Source of the DNA: Carnegiea gigantea
Lineage: Eukaryota > Streptophyta > Magnoliopsida > Caryophyllales > Cactaceae
DNA: 64,000 bases
Reading direction: 5' to 3'
NCBI GenBank assembly: GCA_029747015.1
Contig: JAKOGI010000350.1
Location: forward strand, 372,001-436,000
Shown here: in pieces, positions 1 through 11,811 of the stretch
Layout of the letters: each line of letters begins with the position of its first letter
Numbering within the stretch: the first letter of the stretch is position 1
Position numbers and translations under genes: made by a program
Notes under the pieces: model-generated
What the model was told of the DNA's origin: nothing
Database searches by the model: none
The model's input: the letters and a program-made list of their open reading frames with translations, nothing else

Positions 1-819
1 GTTCAGTTCTCATGAAATTAATTGAAAAGGCCATCCGTGGCTTTTAAATGTGAAAATGAGCTTGGTCCTGTTGGACTACTGAATAAACATTCTTGAGGTT
101 TTGGTGCCAATTTTTTCTTGCTTTTAGCATATGCTAGTCAACCTTTCCTAGTTGACGTCAGAGATTTTACCAAATTGATTTCTTTATACGATCTCTGGTC
201 TCCCGATGACTATAGGCTGAGTTTGATCAATAAAGTTGGACTTTTGCATGTTGCTTCCTGTGCTGTTTCATTTTGCTGTAGTTCTCATTAATCATTCCCA
301 GTGGTGACTGGTGACAGGGTATGCACCCATGGACTCCGCACTTTGAAAAATATATCTTAGTAGTAGGGTGGTCTTTGTGCTTTGGAGCAAATTGTGGATT
401 GCCTGGGCAATACATCGCAGTATAAGACTTAAGTTCGCTACTTAATAATAAAGGGTGGACCTATTTGTTTGAACAGGTGCCCCAGGCATTTGTTAGATGC
501 ATTTTTTTTTTAAAAAAAAAGTGTACATACCTTAGTTATTTTATTTTATTTCTTTGGCTTAAAGGGTACCCATAAAAATTAGTGGGTATGCACCAAATTT
601 CATAAAATTCAAACGTGAGACACCCTTGAAAATTTCTAGATCTTCACTAAGCAATACAAATTTAGTCTAATTATTTTTTGATTGCCAAGTTTGGTCTAAT
701 TATGCTTAGATGGGATTGCAGCACACAGACTCTGTTGCCGATAGCCTTGCCTAAGAGCTTCTAGTTATGCAAATACTGAATTTCTTTTCGTTTTTGTCTT
801 TTTTATTCTACAATTGCAG
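1..819. other. Intron or upstream sequence of the DUF547 gene, no exon recognised
   Basis: This stretch is AT-rich and shows no open frame with DUF547-like sequence. It ends in a pyrimidine-rich tract and a CAG acceptor (817-819) in front of the first recognised exon, so the part next to 820 is intron. Short ORFs in it have no recognisable content. Confidence 0.5.
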
Positions 820-3552
820 AGCTCTTGTTGAGCAACTGGAAAGAGTGGATGTGAGTCAAATGGAAGCCAAAGCTCAAATTGCATTTTGGATCAACATTTA
901 TAATTCTCTCATAATGCATGTAGGTGTTATATAATTTTTGGCTGATAACTTTATCCTTTGTTTGGCTGCATTTTCATTGTTCTTCATATCTCTGCTGCAG
1001 GCGTATTTAGCATATGGTGTTCCCCATAGTCCTTTGAGAAGATTAGCTCTCTTCCACAAGGTAGACCCTTCTATGGTTTTCAACTAGTTCAGTTTTGCGC
1101 TCCTCCCCCCTCCCCCAAAAGGGGGAAAAACCATGCCATTAATGGTGTTAAATATCGAGGAAACTCTCAGGCATACACCCCCCCGGGATACATGAAAATT
1201 TGATAGAAGATCTGTGCCAATTAGAGGCATCATGTGCATGGTGGCGTGGTAGGCGGACCTTAATAATTTAGGCCGGTGCTGTGTTCGAATCCCATTCTTG
1301 GCCTTTTTCATCTGCTTATTTGGCATTTGTTGGGGGCTGGCGCCATTAGTGGGATTTTTGTTATTATCTTTTTCATATCCCTTTTCCATCTTCTCTGCCT
1401 ATTTTGGTGCTATTTGGTAGTCTTACCATTTTGGTTAGTTTCCATACCATTCTTTTCAATTTTGTATAGATTATTATTTTTCATTTGATCATATTTTAAT
1501 TTTTAGGTAAGAATTACTATTTTAGTTACATACCGTAGTCTTTTATAATAGACTTTACTACTAAGTTTAACTCAAATACATATATATCATTCTGCAAAAT
1601 GTTGCAATTCCCCCCCCCCCCCCCATTAGTATGATGAATTTTCCTTACTTCGACAATGGGATCCAAATTTTTCGAGTTTGTTTTCGCTAAAAAAATTATG
1701 TGGGTGTCCTTCAAAAATAATTGGCCACCAAATACCTAAGACACTTATGACAATTGTGTGTATTCGCCCTCAACTTTGGCCCCCCTTGACATGAAAGCCT
1801 AGCTTTGCCTCTGCAGCCCATCTCAGAAGTAGTTTGCCTTGGCTTTTGAGTGTGAGATTATAGATTAAACTACCAAATGGATTTCTTTGAGTTTATATTG
1901 ACCACGAATTCCGCCCCCCCCCCCCAAAAAAAAGAAAAAGTTCCACGGCTGTCTACTTTTGACATTTTCATTAGAGCAAAGTCTTTTTCACTTTAACAGT
2001 ATCTTTTATAAACTTGAGCTTTGACAGGAGGATGCAGTTACTGCTGCTAGTACTGATAAAGATGGCTCTTCTTGGGATGGCCGATGGTACAAGTATAACA
2101 TTTATTTTAGGCTTGAGTATTGGGTAGGCAGTGTTCCAAATGTGAGGTCGATAGATAAATTTTTGAGCCCTACAATTTCTGCCTTTTTACAGACTCATTT
2201 TACTAGTTGATATTTATCCCTAGACGTGGCTACAGATACTTGGGCAGAGTTTAGTTGGGCTCTTCATTTTAGGTGCATGTCATGCACTGTATTTGGAAGT
2301 ACTGGAATTCAATGCTTGGATAAATATCCACACGTGATTACGGCAGCCGATTCCATATAGCATGGCAGTGTAGATCATTGAAGATTATTGTCCTGTTGAT
2401 TGTTGTGCCCTGCAGTGCAGTTCAAACTTGCTTTTGATGAAATTCACCCTGCATCTCTAGGATTTATAAATGGTGCTGAACTTCTGTATTCCCCTTGTAC
2501 AATGTTCTGTTTTATTACACTGCATAGTTCATACATCCTGCATTCTGGTTAACTGAGAGGACTTCTTTCTTTCCTGCAGGCAGCCTACAATATCAGTGGC
2601 CTTGTTGTCAGTGCAAATGCCATAGAAAATGCAATATTCTGCTTCCATACACCTCGAATTGGAGGGGTAATAATTTCAGTATTTTGTCATTTACAAGTAC
2701 AGCTTAATGATCATCACAGTGACATGCCAGTTACAATTGACTGTGTCTATCGCCTAATCTAGGCACTGCACACTGCTTAAGCGTTTAGTTCTTAGCACAC
2801 AAAATAATATGGATTTTGCTTCCTTGTTTTGGCATCTGCTGGCCTCTAATATGCTTCTGCATGTACTTGTTACCTCTGCTTATCTGCTGAAAGTCAAGCG
2901 CAAAAAGGAAGGACGAAAAGGAATAATGAACCTGCAATGGTAACAGCTAAAAGGTGAGACGAATTGGCAGAACTTCCCTCTGTAGCATGAGCGATGGTTC
3001 ATCATTCCCTATAAAAATTGGTGGAACAGGGGAAGGGGGGAATTTGGTGTTGGCGGCTCCTTCTTGTACCGGGGATGAAGATCAGATAGTCAGAACAGCT
3101 TTTGCAGTTATGCACTCTCCTCCTCAATGCCTTTCAGTGAAATGCAGTGAAATGAAGGAAAAATCCATGAACCTACTGCATTAACCCACCCATAACAACA
3201 ATGGAATCACCCAAAGGACCATTGTTAGCATCCATGGGTCATTCTTAGGATTAGAAAAGATTAGGGAAGGATGCTTCAACAAAGCATGGTTCAATGTCTA
3301 GGTAGCCTGACCTGGTTCTCTAGCAACTAGCTAATCACAACCAAAATTATTGGTGAGGATCAACAAGGAAATGGCTTGGATTATAGTGGATTAAACCAAA
3401 ATGCCTCTCTGAAGTGTCATTTGCCTCCTTTCTATGGACTACTAGGCATTCAGTGGTTTATGTGTGGGGCTATTTGTTTCAATCCTTCTGTAATTCAAGG
3501 TAAGAGTAACTTAGAGGTAAGATTGTTGCATGTGCCCCCCCGCCCCCAAATT

Positions 3553-3599
<47 letters not shown>

Positions 3600-4533
3600 G
3601 CCTAGACAGGATTCTTGAGAATGGATTTAGATTTGGATCAATAAGAAAACTGTTCGGTGAATTTGGTACTTCATCTTTATTGGTTGAAGGATCTCCTTAT
3701 AAGTTTTGTAATCCAGTGTGTGTTACAATATTCTGACAATATAATATGAGGAGCTAATTTCTGAGAGGTGATGGAAGCTACTTTATTATTATCTGTGCAG
3801 TGGATTGAGGCTATCCTATCTACTGCCTACCGAAAGAAATCTGGAGAAGAGAGGCAACTTATTAGTTCAAAATTCGGTCTTCCCAACTCACAGTCCCTTG
3901 TATGCTTTGCACTCTGCAGTGGAGCCTTTTCTGATCCTGTGGTAATTTCTTGCTCCTGCTTCTACTTGCCCTATTATTTCTAGTGCTGAACTTACATCTT
4001 GATCTTTCCCTTCATTCTAAGACATTACGAACTGCCATAGACTCTAGACAGACATATTCTGGGGTTTGTTTCAAAATGAGTTGATAGAATATTGGAGCCT
4101 GGTTGGCGATATTTGGGTCAATTGTTGGAGTCCTATTCAGTCTTGCTCATCAAATTGGATCGTATCAATTTGGGTCTGATCTGATGTTTCTCTTCATGTG
4201 TAGCTTAAGGTCTACACTCCCTCAAACATAAGAGATGAGGTAGAGCGAGCAAAAAGGGAGTTTCTCCACACCAACATCGTGGTCAAGAAATCCAAGAAAG
4301 TGTTCCTTCCAAGACTACTCGAGCGGTTTGCCAAGGAATCCTCCATCGGGTCAGACGAGCTTCTCACATGGGTATGTGATAACGTTGATCGGAAGCTCCA
4401 GGATTCCATTCATCGGTGCATCGATTCCAAGAACGTCAAGAAAGCATCTCAGATCATAGAGTGGTTGCCCTACAGCTCGAAATTCAGATACGTATTCTCA
4501 GAAGAACTAGCCAAAAAGCCTCGGTGGTTTTGA
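820..4533 (+). CDS. DUF547-domain protein, C-terminal part (5' end outside the window)
   Basis: Five exons join in frame: 820-919, 1001-1060, 2580-2666, 3801-3941 and 4204-4533, with the TGA stop at 4531-4533. They encode a run containing AKAQIAFWINIYNSLIMH, AYLAYGVPHSPLRRLALFHK, AAYNISGLVVSANAIENAIF, FGLPNSQSLVCFALCSGAFS and the terminal FRYVFSEELAKKPRWF. This is the order of the plant DUF547 domain, which often sits behind a leucine-zipper (MIP1-type) N-terminus in longer proteins. All four introns are phase 0. The exon at 820 starts with the last base of a codon, so at least one exon lies upstream; I found no convincing one in 1-819. The biochemical role of DUF547 is unknown. No stops or frameshifts are visible, so the gene looks functional. 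Confidence 0.9.
1750..1816. mobile_element. Possible end of a hAT-like element in a DUF547 intron
   Basis: The reverse complement of the end of this stretch reads CAGAGGCAAAGCTAGG and is followed by a G-rich run. That resembles the CAGGGGCGGAGCCAGG type of terminal repeat common in plant hAT elements. I could not find the partner end or a target duplication, so the call is weak. Confidence 0.25.
2025..2210 (+). other. Unassigned open frame inside the second visible DUF547 intron
   Basis: A 60-codon open frame follows an in-frame CAG at 2025-2027 and closes with TGA at 2208-2210. It contains SSWDGRWYKYNIYFRLEYWV, rich in Trp and Tyr and unlike the low-complexity translations of the surrounding intron. 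It does not fit the DUF547 domain, and the flanking exons join in frame without it. It may be a captured gene fragment or an alternative terminal exon, or chance. I recognise no family. Confidence 0.25.
3552..3599. repeat. (AAT)n/(ATT)n palindromic microsatellite
   Basis: A run of AAT triplets turns directly into ATT triplets, so the tract can fold back on itself. It lies in the intron before exon 3801-3941 of the DUF547 gene. Confidence 0.85.
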
Positions 4534-5555
4534 ATTCTGATCATCATTTTCAGGTGCAGGTGTGTGGTGGGGATTCTCTGCTCTTGATTGTGTTGATATA
4601 ATGGTGATGTTTTGCCCAGTGTTGTTGTATAGGAGTGCCTGGGCTGTATTTTAGTTGTTTATCTTCATTGTTTTGTAGAAATAGAGTGAGCTTCATAATG
4701 TGTTGTGTTCATAATGTGTTGTGTTTCACTGTGTGTGTGTGTGTGTTTGATATATGATGCCATCCCACATGCTCAGTTGCTGCGAATTTGCTGGGAAGGA
4801 TAAACCATGAGTGAGAACTGAAATGGGGAGAGAGAAAATCTGTTGGGGGAGTGGGAGAGATTCTAGGAGGATAGAGGGGGAAAGAGAGAGGAGAGAGGGA
4901 GGTTAATTGGGGAACAAGAGAGAGAATCCGGTGAGAGGGCGAACAGCTGGTGGTATGAGGGAGATTCTGTTATTCTGTTGGGAGTGGGATTTTTTTATTT
5001 TTTAAAAAAAATTCATTTTTTGAAAGGAAACACAAGAAAAAATAAATAGTTACTAGTCGGCTATGCTCGCCAAATTAACATGTCTTATGAGCTAAACTCG
5101 CCAAATTTTTAACAATTATAGTTAATTATGAATTGTAAAGCTCTAGCATTTATCAGCTATGTCACTTATGCCAACGGATATAAAATGACATCTTAGTCGA
5201 ATTAATCCTATCCAGAAGATGTATTACGCACATAACTTTCTAATTGTGAAAAACTATGATTAAAAATAATATTTTACGCAATTTATAGGTTGTAATAATA
5301 TTTTACTATTCAATCACACCATTTTAAAAAAATTTAGTACATAATAACATGACTTTGACGTCCAAACAAGATACTTAAGAAGTGTCTTGTAGTAATATAG
5401 ACACTTATCATTTCGTTGTTAATTTTATGTAGTACTTCATTGGCAAGGATAATGAAGAGAACCCTAGATCTTGAAGTTGCAATGGTACTTCTGATCAACC
5501 GTGCTTGCTTAACTAATTGTCATAGAATGGAAAAGAATGAAATGATGTTCAAGTA

Positions 5556-6064
5556 GGGGCGAACATAATTTTTGAGTACCATGAAATTAGACCGAAATCG
5601 GCCAGATAATTTAGATTGTGGTTCCCAAGAATGAGGAATTGGTTTGATCGGTTTCGATGCCAATTCTTAAAAAAAAATAATTTTGAAATAGGAAACAGTT
5701 AAAATTAGGGGAAACGGGGAAAAAAATATTGGTATTACATTTCTTTTCATTTCTTTTTCTTTGTAGTTTTCTTTTTCAGATTTCTTTGTCAAATTAAGGG
5801 TCATTTTATTTCTTTTTCAAGCATGAGTTAGCCGATATTTTTCTACCCTTTGGTATATTACGATCAATTACACCCTTCGAAAAAGGGGGCAAAATAAATT
5901 TTCAAATGATAAAATTTCTATTTTAAAAGTGTCGGGTACTTACAATTAGAGTCAGAATCGCCGGTTTCAGTTCATCTCAGTTCCTAAAAGTTAGGTCCTA
6001 GTTTGATTTATTCCAATTCCAGATCTCAAATTTTTGGGTAGGTATCGGAACCGCTGACCCCTAA
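5556..6064. mobile_element. Small hAT-like element, about 0.5 kb
   Basis: The left end reads GGGGCGAAC. The right end, reverse-complemented, reads TTAGGGGTCAGCGGTTCCG, typical of the AGGGGT...CGGTTC terminal repeats of small plant hAT-derived elements. The flanks are TTCAAGTA on the left (5548-5555) and TCCAAGTA on the right (6065-6072), a one-mismatch 8-bp duplication. The interior is AT-rich with repeated 'cggttt' type words and no ORF. Confidence 0.5.
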
Positions 6065-7226
6065 TCCAAGTAATGCATTGCTTTTAGGAGGTGAATCCAG
6101 TAGCTAATCATTTTGCCAAGGAAAGCTTACATGGCTAGGGTATTTCACTTTCATTCATATTGAAGAATCGAGAGCAGAAGAATCGAGTGTGGTAGCTCAC
6201 AAATCAAATGACTCCTAATGGTTAATTCCTTTGTGGTTGCGTGCATTACGTGTGCATGTTACAATGCTTCATAATTCCCTTTGTAAGCACGTCTAAAAAA
6301 ATGGATTATAAAATTATCCATAAAACCATGAAACTTTCAAAATTTTGATGGCATCTTGCACATTTTTGCGTGGATGTATGATTCGTTTGTGTCATATTTT
6401 TGTGATAAAAATTAGATATATATTTGAGTACGTCACTGCTATGTGGCCCTCTATTATTTTATTATTTTTTTCCTTTGTAAATCTATATGAATAATATGTT
6501 CCACGTCTTTAAAAAATTAAGTGCTTGCTCATTCCCCGTTGGAGTGAAAGTACAAATAGTAATGACAAATAGAATAATTAACATTTCCACAATACAATAA
6601 TGCATGGGAAAATGCAAAGAGTTACAAATTAAACTCTCTTAGTGCCTGGAGTCGGAAAAATATTTATATATGAATTTTAATTACTTTAAGACTGTAGTCA
6701 TTCATTTAAATGTTGGAACTCTTAAATGTGACTTTAAGTGAATGCTTTGTCATAAATAAAATTAGTGCTAATAAAGTAAACTACATATATGTTGCGACCC
6801 CCTATACAAAAAAAATTATATTAACTCGAAAAAATAAAACTGCATTACCATCCAATAATGTAAGGATTTTTCCCATCCGTATTATATTATTAATTATAAA
6901 TATCATTGAATCCGTTGCTTTGATGATCATCCAAGATGTTCTCATGACCCCAAAAAAATTCAAATTCTTGATTTAAAAAATTCCAACTTCAAATTTCTTT
7001 TCAAAATTATTCTTAAAAACAAAAAGAAACTAATTGAATGCAACAATTACACCATTTGTGTAGTCCCAAGAATCATGCAATTTTACCCTGAAATTCTGAA
7101 ATATTATTAATTGCATTTTCTTTGATCAACACCCTCGTAGTGTCATTGCATGGGACGAATAATAGACAATAGCTAAAAAAAAGGAAAATTTATACACAGC
7201 CGCCAAATTTACTTCGCACAGCCCCA

Positions 7227-7235
7227 AAACCCTAA
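7227..7235 (+). promoter_or_regulatory. Telo-box-like AAACCCTAA upstream of the bHLH gene
   Basis: AAACCCTAA lies about 270 bp upstream of the start codon. This motif is common in plant promoters near transcription starts. The assignment rests on sequence and position only. Confidence 0.35.
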
Positions 7236-7385
7236 CTGTTAATTCCTCGGATACTCCGAAATTCCTTGTGACAGTTACTTCCCACCACTTTCTCTCTCTT
7301 TCTCTCTCCTCAACACTGGCAGTTTAAAGCGGTTATTTCCCCCTTCCTCACTCCTCCGAACCCTAGTCTCTGGTCTTTGCTCAGT

Positions 7386-7388
<3 letters not shown>

Positions 7389-7420
<32 letters not shown>
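7389..7420 (+). repeat. (CT)n tract in the bHLH leader
   Basis: A perfect CT microsatellite lies 80-110 bp upstream of the start codon. Pyrimidine tracts of this kind are frequent in plant 5' UTRs and core promoters. Confidence 0.8.
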
Positions 7421-7425
<5 letters not shown>

Positions 7426-7501
7426 TTGCTCCTTTTCCTCAGCTTAATTCAAGCTCTAGACAAACTTCTCAACTTCTCACAGGCAAGAAAACTGAAAATC
7501 A

Positions 7502-9298
7502 ATGGCATTAGATTGGGAAAATCTGTTTAATTTCTCAACCCAGATTTACCCATTTGAGCATCAGCATCAGTTGCAGCAATACCAGGAGAACGATGAGCTC
7601 GTTCTCTCTCTAGAAACAGAGCTCCTCTGTTTTGACTCTATTCCTCCTACTCTACTCGACTTCAGTGATCCCCTGCTCAACCCTCCACCCGTGCACCTTG
7701 ATCATCACCCTCATCATGATCATCAGAATCTTGATAATCATGGGTTGATGGCATTCAACAGCAGCGACAATTACCTTGATTTTCCACCTCCCCTGCTTCT
7801 CCCTCCTGAGGAAAACCTCCCATTTGCTGAGGACTACTGCACTCAATTGTTCCCCTGTTCCAAGAAACAAAAGCTCCTCCTCCCCTGTTTCGACGCGTTT
7901 GTGCCCGGATTCAACTCAATAATCCCAGATCATGGGCTGAATTTGAGCAAAGAAAATCAACTTAAGGTGGTTGAAAATAATCCCAATTGTCAATTTCACA
8001 ATTCCAATGTCAATGGTGATGGCAGCAATGATGGAAGTTTCAGCAGTTATAAACCGAAGGCAGTATCGGCTCAAAGCAGGGCAGCTAGAGAGAGGAGGAG
8101 GAAGATAACAGAGAAGACCCAGGAGCTAGGGAAGCTCGTACCGGGTGGGTCGAAGATGAACACAGCTGAAATGCTTCAAGCTGCTTTTAAATATGTCAAA
8201 TTCTTGCAAGCCCAGCTGGGGATTCTTCAGTCCATGAAAACACTGACAGAGGTATCAACTTCTCTAATTTTTTTCCCCCATTAATTTTGGAATTTTAGGG
8301 TTTTTTTGGCCATCGTTTCAAGTGATTATGTGATGATAATTGAATGTGGGTGTAGCTGGGTGCTTGATAATTGATTAGGGTTTCACTTCATGTTGTGCAA
8401 TTTCTTTCTTCCCTGTGTTTACCCTGTTCTGTAGGCTGTTCTGTTTTGGGCAGTTATTGGACAAATTTTGGGCTATTGCTAAAAAAGGGGAAAGAAAAAG
8501 GCTTTTTGAAATGCTTACCCAAATGTGTAAAATGAGAGGTTGTGCATTGGCAGTTATTTAACAAGCTTAACTCCAATCCAGTGAAAAGAATAGAAGCTTT
8601 AGGGTTCACCCATAAATTTAGGGAACTTGTTTCTGGCTATGAATTCTAGCTTACAAAAAATTCAAGTATCTTTTTGGGAATATTAAAATTTACCCATGTC
8701 ATGTAACTTTGTAAATATTTAGCACTACTTTATCACTATATGTTTAGGTCTGAGAAACGGGGTGTCTTGACTTATTATGAATCGGGGAATTATAAATCAG
8801 TTTACTTTCAATTCCAATATGAATGAGTTTTAAGGATTGAAGTAGGCACTCGGAAGAATTAGAAATGAGTCATGTTAATTGTTCATGGACACTAGTGATG
8901 TGTGACGAAATAGCATTATATAATGCTAAAGCAGGCAAATCTAGCAAATATTAGAAGTAAAAGGACAAATCTTATTACTTTTAGAAGCCATAGAAATATC
9001 TTTCCGTAGTCCTTGAAATATATCATCAATATGTGTGGGAAATTTCAATTAGTGAGATTTGATAATCTAATTGAAAATCAAGCATGTTTTTGTGATGTTC
9101 ACTTTGGTAATGAATTTTTGAATTTTGTGTGTGCAGAAAAGCGATAAAAAGGTCAATTTGGACAGCCTTCCACTTTTAGCATCAAGCCTTGTTCAAGAGA
9201 AGCTTTATACAAAGGAGAAATGCTTGGTTCCCCTAGATTTCCTACCCATATTTGAAGAGCATTGCAATTTTGATATCAATTTTCCAAAGCCTAACTAG
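7502..9298 (+). CDS. bHLH transcription factor, bHLH52/bHLH53 type
   Basis: Two exons, 7502-8251 and 9137-9298, join in phase 0 and give 303 aa ending at TAG 9296-9298. The first ATG follows a pyrimidine-rich leader. Residues 1-180 are rich in Pro, Asp, His and Leu, as in an activation region. The bHLH lies at about residues 194-247: the basic part is QSRAARERRRKITEKTQELG and helix 2 contains NTAEMLQAAFKYVKFLQAQL. The second exon carries LVQEKLYTKEKCLVP, a conserved tail of this subgroup. The basic region is atypical: I see no H-E-R triad of E-box binders, which is normal for this clade. The protein should act in the nucleus as a dimer. Nothing looks broken. Confidence 0.92.
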
Positions 9299-10300
9299 TC
9301 TTGTTTATTTAGTGACATGTTAAATTTGGTTAGCTCTAACGTAGTAGTTTCTTCTTCTGTGTCCATCCCCTCACCCTCACCCCGTTCTTCCCGATTATTA
9401 ATTTGGGGAAGGCCAATCTTCCCGGTAAATTATTTTGTTCAGTTTAGAATATGTATTCCTTAACATTAATCTCTAATGCAAATTCTTTTTTTTTTAATAG
9501 TCTCTAATGCAAATTCTTCAATCAATGCAATTCATTATTTATATCTATTTTTAGTTTCTATATTCAACAATGAAAGTTGACACAATATATAAGCCTACAG
9601 TCAAGACATTCAATAAAGGAGCTACTCTAACTGACATAATCTTACCAACGAGATTTATATAACCCCATTTTATTAATATAATTGACCAGGACTATTACAG
9701 ATAATATTAGAAAATATTTTAAAATTAGTGACAAAATACTCACTTTGAAAAAAATGCCAAACGTTGGATCGCCATCTTTTGTAAAGATTATTAATCCTTT
9801 TTCCCCTTCAAGAGGAAAATGAAGATTAAGAGGCATCATTTTGCTTAAGAAATTAGCCTTTAAATCGAAGGAAAGTGAATGTTTCACCAAAATAACCTAA
9901 AAATTTCAAAAATCATTTGGACAAAAAAACCCAACAAATCCAATGGCCCAAATTGCTTGAATCAATGCCCATTGCCCATGATTAGATACGAACATCCTCC
10001 TAAACAATATATTTATTGCAGACCTTGGAGTATATACTCCCACACTGACATGGACAAAAAATGTCATGTAAGACACAAAATAAATTTTTAAAAAAACAAA
10101 AAAAAAGAAATTGCCCACGACCCGCCAGTAGCAGCAACGGCAAGAAAATGGAGCAACTCATCACTATAACCATCAAATACGATTTCGATTCCACCATCAA
10201 TTCCGTTCACCAACACTCCTCCCTCTACCCGACTTCTACCTCTACTCAATTTCTTCCACCAGCAACGCAACAAATCACCTAATCTCAAGCAAAAATCTCC
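9299..10300. other. Intergenic region left of the Mutator-like element
   Basis: It holds the 3' UTR of the bHLH gene followed by AT-rich DNA. The left end of the MULE must lie in or near this stretch, but I could not find a terminal inverted repeat or a target duplication that pairs with sequence right of 21800 or right of 33107. Short ORFs on both strands overlap each other and have no recognisable content. Confidence 0.5.
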
Positions 10301-10307
10301 ACTTTGA

Positions 10308-11750
10308 AGAGCATCAAAAGTGCATCAGTTGTGATCCCAGCAACCGCGAAAGATGGAGAAGAATCCATGCAGACAGCAGATGCAAATGAACCCGAAAATG
10401 CAGTGAATGACAACGGTAGAAGAAAATATGGAGTTACCATTACATATAAGAGAAAATCAAGGTAAGTGTTTATCTAATTTGTGTTCAAAGGTTTAAAACA
10501 AACCACCAAATTGGACGTTCAAGAGCTTGAGTTTTGCAGTATTGAAGTAGTGTGTGAGTTGTTGATTGTTATTGAACCAATAGAGCATGCGAAAAAATGA
10601 ATGAATTAGGGCAAGATTCAGTTTCGAAATTACAAAGACCTTTGCATGTTGTGTGGCTTGTTTTGGTGGGGATATTGCAAATATGAATTGTTGAAAAACA
10701 AAGTGAACGAAAAACACAAAAATAGTGAACTAACCCTAAGAACCTGTATAGTCAGTGAGGAACAAAGGATAAAATTAGTGACAGTGAATAATTCTAAAGA
10801 AGAAAGTGAACAATAATTAAATGAATCATGAATGCATATTATGATGAACTCATTATTAGATAATTATAAATTATGCTATGATATATTATGCTATGCAAAA
10901 AACTGGTTATACATATGACAGCAACTATGTTTTACAGAACATTGGTCAGTGAAGCTGAAGCTGAGAGACAAGGAAAAGTACACAACAAAGAATCAGAGCC
11001 ACAGAATATTAATGACTAGGTGGGTCAATCTACTTAATACACTGTTCCACCTGAACCTGAGCCTGCAAGCAAGAAACAAAGAAAGCAGCACCATAGAGAC
11101 AGTTTGCCACCAACAATGAAAAAAGGAACCAAAACAACTGCTAGAAAGAAAGTCCAATTTAGAAATTTTGAAGTTGAAGAACCCGTAAGTGCAAATACAG
11201 ATCTTTTAGTTATAACAACTCGACCATGGACTGGGCTGCTCATGCATAGAATGGCCCCGGGTGGCTTTCTAACATTAGTAGAGAGGCTAGACTATGACCA
11301 ATGGTCAGCTATAATGCATACAGGGTTTGGAGGAATTCTGTCGATGAGAACGAAATTAATCCTAAAAAAATTAGCTAGGTGGCTATTAGAAAAATATAAT
11401 CCTTGGGACAATTCGCTAAACCTAGACAATGGTAAACTCCTAATAGATGAAGAAGATGTATATGCAACACTAGGATTACAATTGAGAGAACACGAAATTA
11501 TTGAAGGGTAGAGTTCAGATGCTGACATAGAGTTTTTAGAACTGTGAAGAAGAAGATGGAATGTCGAAAGAGCTGGACCCCCAATGCAAATGGCACTTGC
11601 CACTTCCAGGTAGTGAAGTATTTGAGGAATATCGATGAAATCCAAAAATACAATTGGTGTAAATATGCACTAAAGTGCCTGAACGATGCAGTGGTAGAAT
11701 GAAAAAAAGACAAGAGCATATTCTTTACTGGATCGCTGCTATTCCTAATG
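10308..11750 (+). pseudogene. N-terminal exons of the MULE Ulp1-type gene, DUF1985-like domain
   Basis: A probable exon ends at 10461 at an AG|GTAAGT donor and encodes GRRKYGVTITYKRKSR. Another part opens after TTTACAG at about 10938. The main exon runs from about 11035 to 11750 and holds a domain with HTGFGGILSMRTKLILKKLA, WLLEKYNPWDNSLNL and EEDVYATLGLQ. This pattern is shared by plant TE proteins that end in a Ulp1 domain and resembles DUF1985. In-frame stops at about 11509-11511 and further on, followed by still recognisable sequence (YNWCKYALKCLNDAV), show decay. The function of the domain is unknown. An ATG at 11116 or the start of the open frame at about 11035 could be read as an ORF, but it is one exon of a larger gene. 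Confidence 0.6.
10702..10811 (-). repeat. 22-bp-spaced heptamers, small cluster 1
   Basis: AGTGAAC (reverse complement of GTTCACT) starts at 10702 and 10724, 22 bp apart. AGTGAAT at 10783 and AGTGAAC at 10805 form a second 22-bp pair. It lies in an intron of the plus-strand gene. Confidence 0.7.
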
Positions 11751-11811
11751 GTATATACCATTATCAGCCTATTACATTTGTATGTAACCAATGACTATGG
11801 ACTTTGAAATA

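Larger units (their letters stand above)
4534..7501. other. Intergenic region between the DUF547 and bHLH genes
   Basis: It begins with the 3' UTR of the DUF547 gene. A short (GT)n lies at about 4730-4746 and a purine-rich (GA) stretch at about 4817-4965. The rest is AT-rich and contains the hAT-like element at 5556-6064. From about 7240 it becomes pyrimidine-rich and is the promoter and leader of the bHLH gene. I see no other gene. Confidence 0.7.

Noticed and set aside
7652..7870. Minus-strand ORF under the bHLH gene
   Set aside because: It is a shadow of the acidic, His-rich N-terminal coding sequence and has no family signal.
9640..10290. Terminal inverted repeat of the MULE
   Set aside because: I compared the AT-rich stretch here with the reverse complement of 33163-33800 and of 21720-21900 and found only short chance matches.
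11104..11511. A free-standing 135-aa gene
   Set aside because: Recognisable sequence of the same family continues past its stop (YNWCKYALKCLNDAV), so it is one exon of a broken larger gene.
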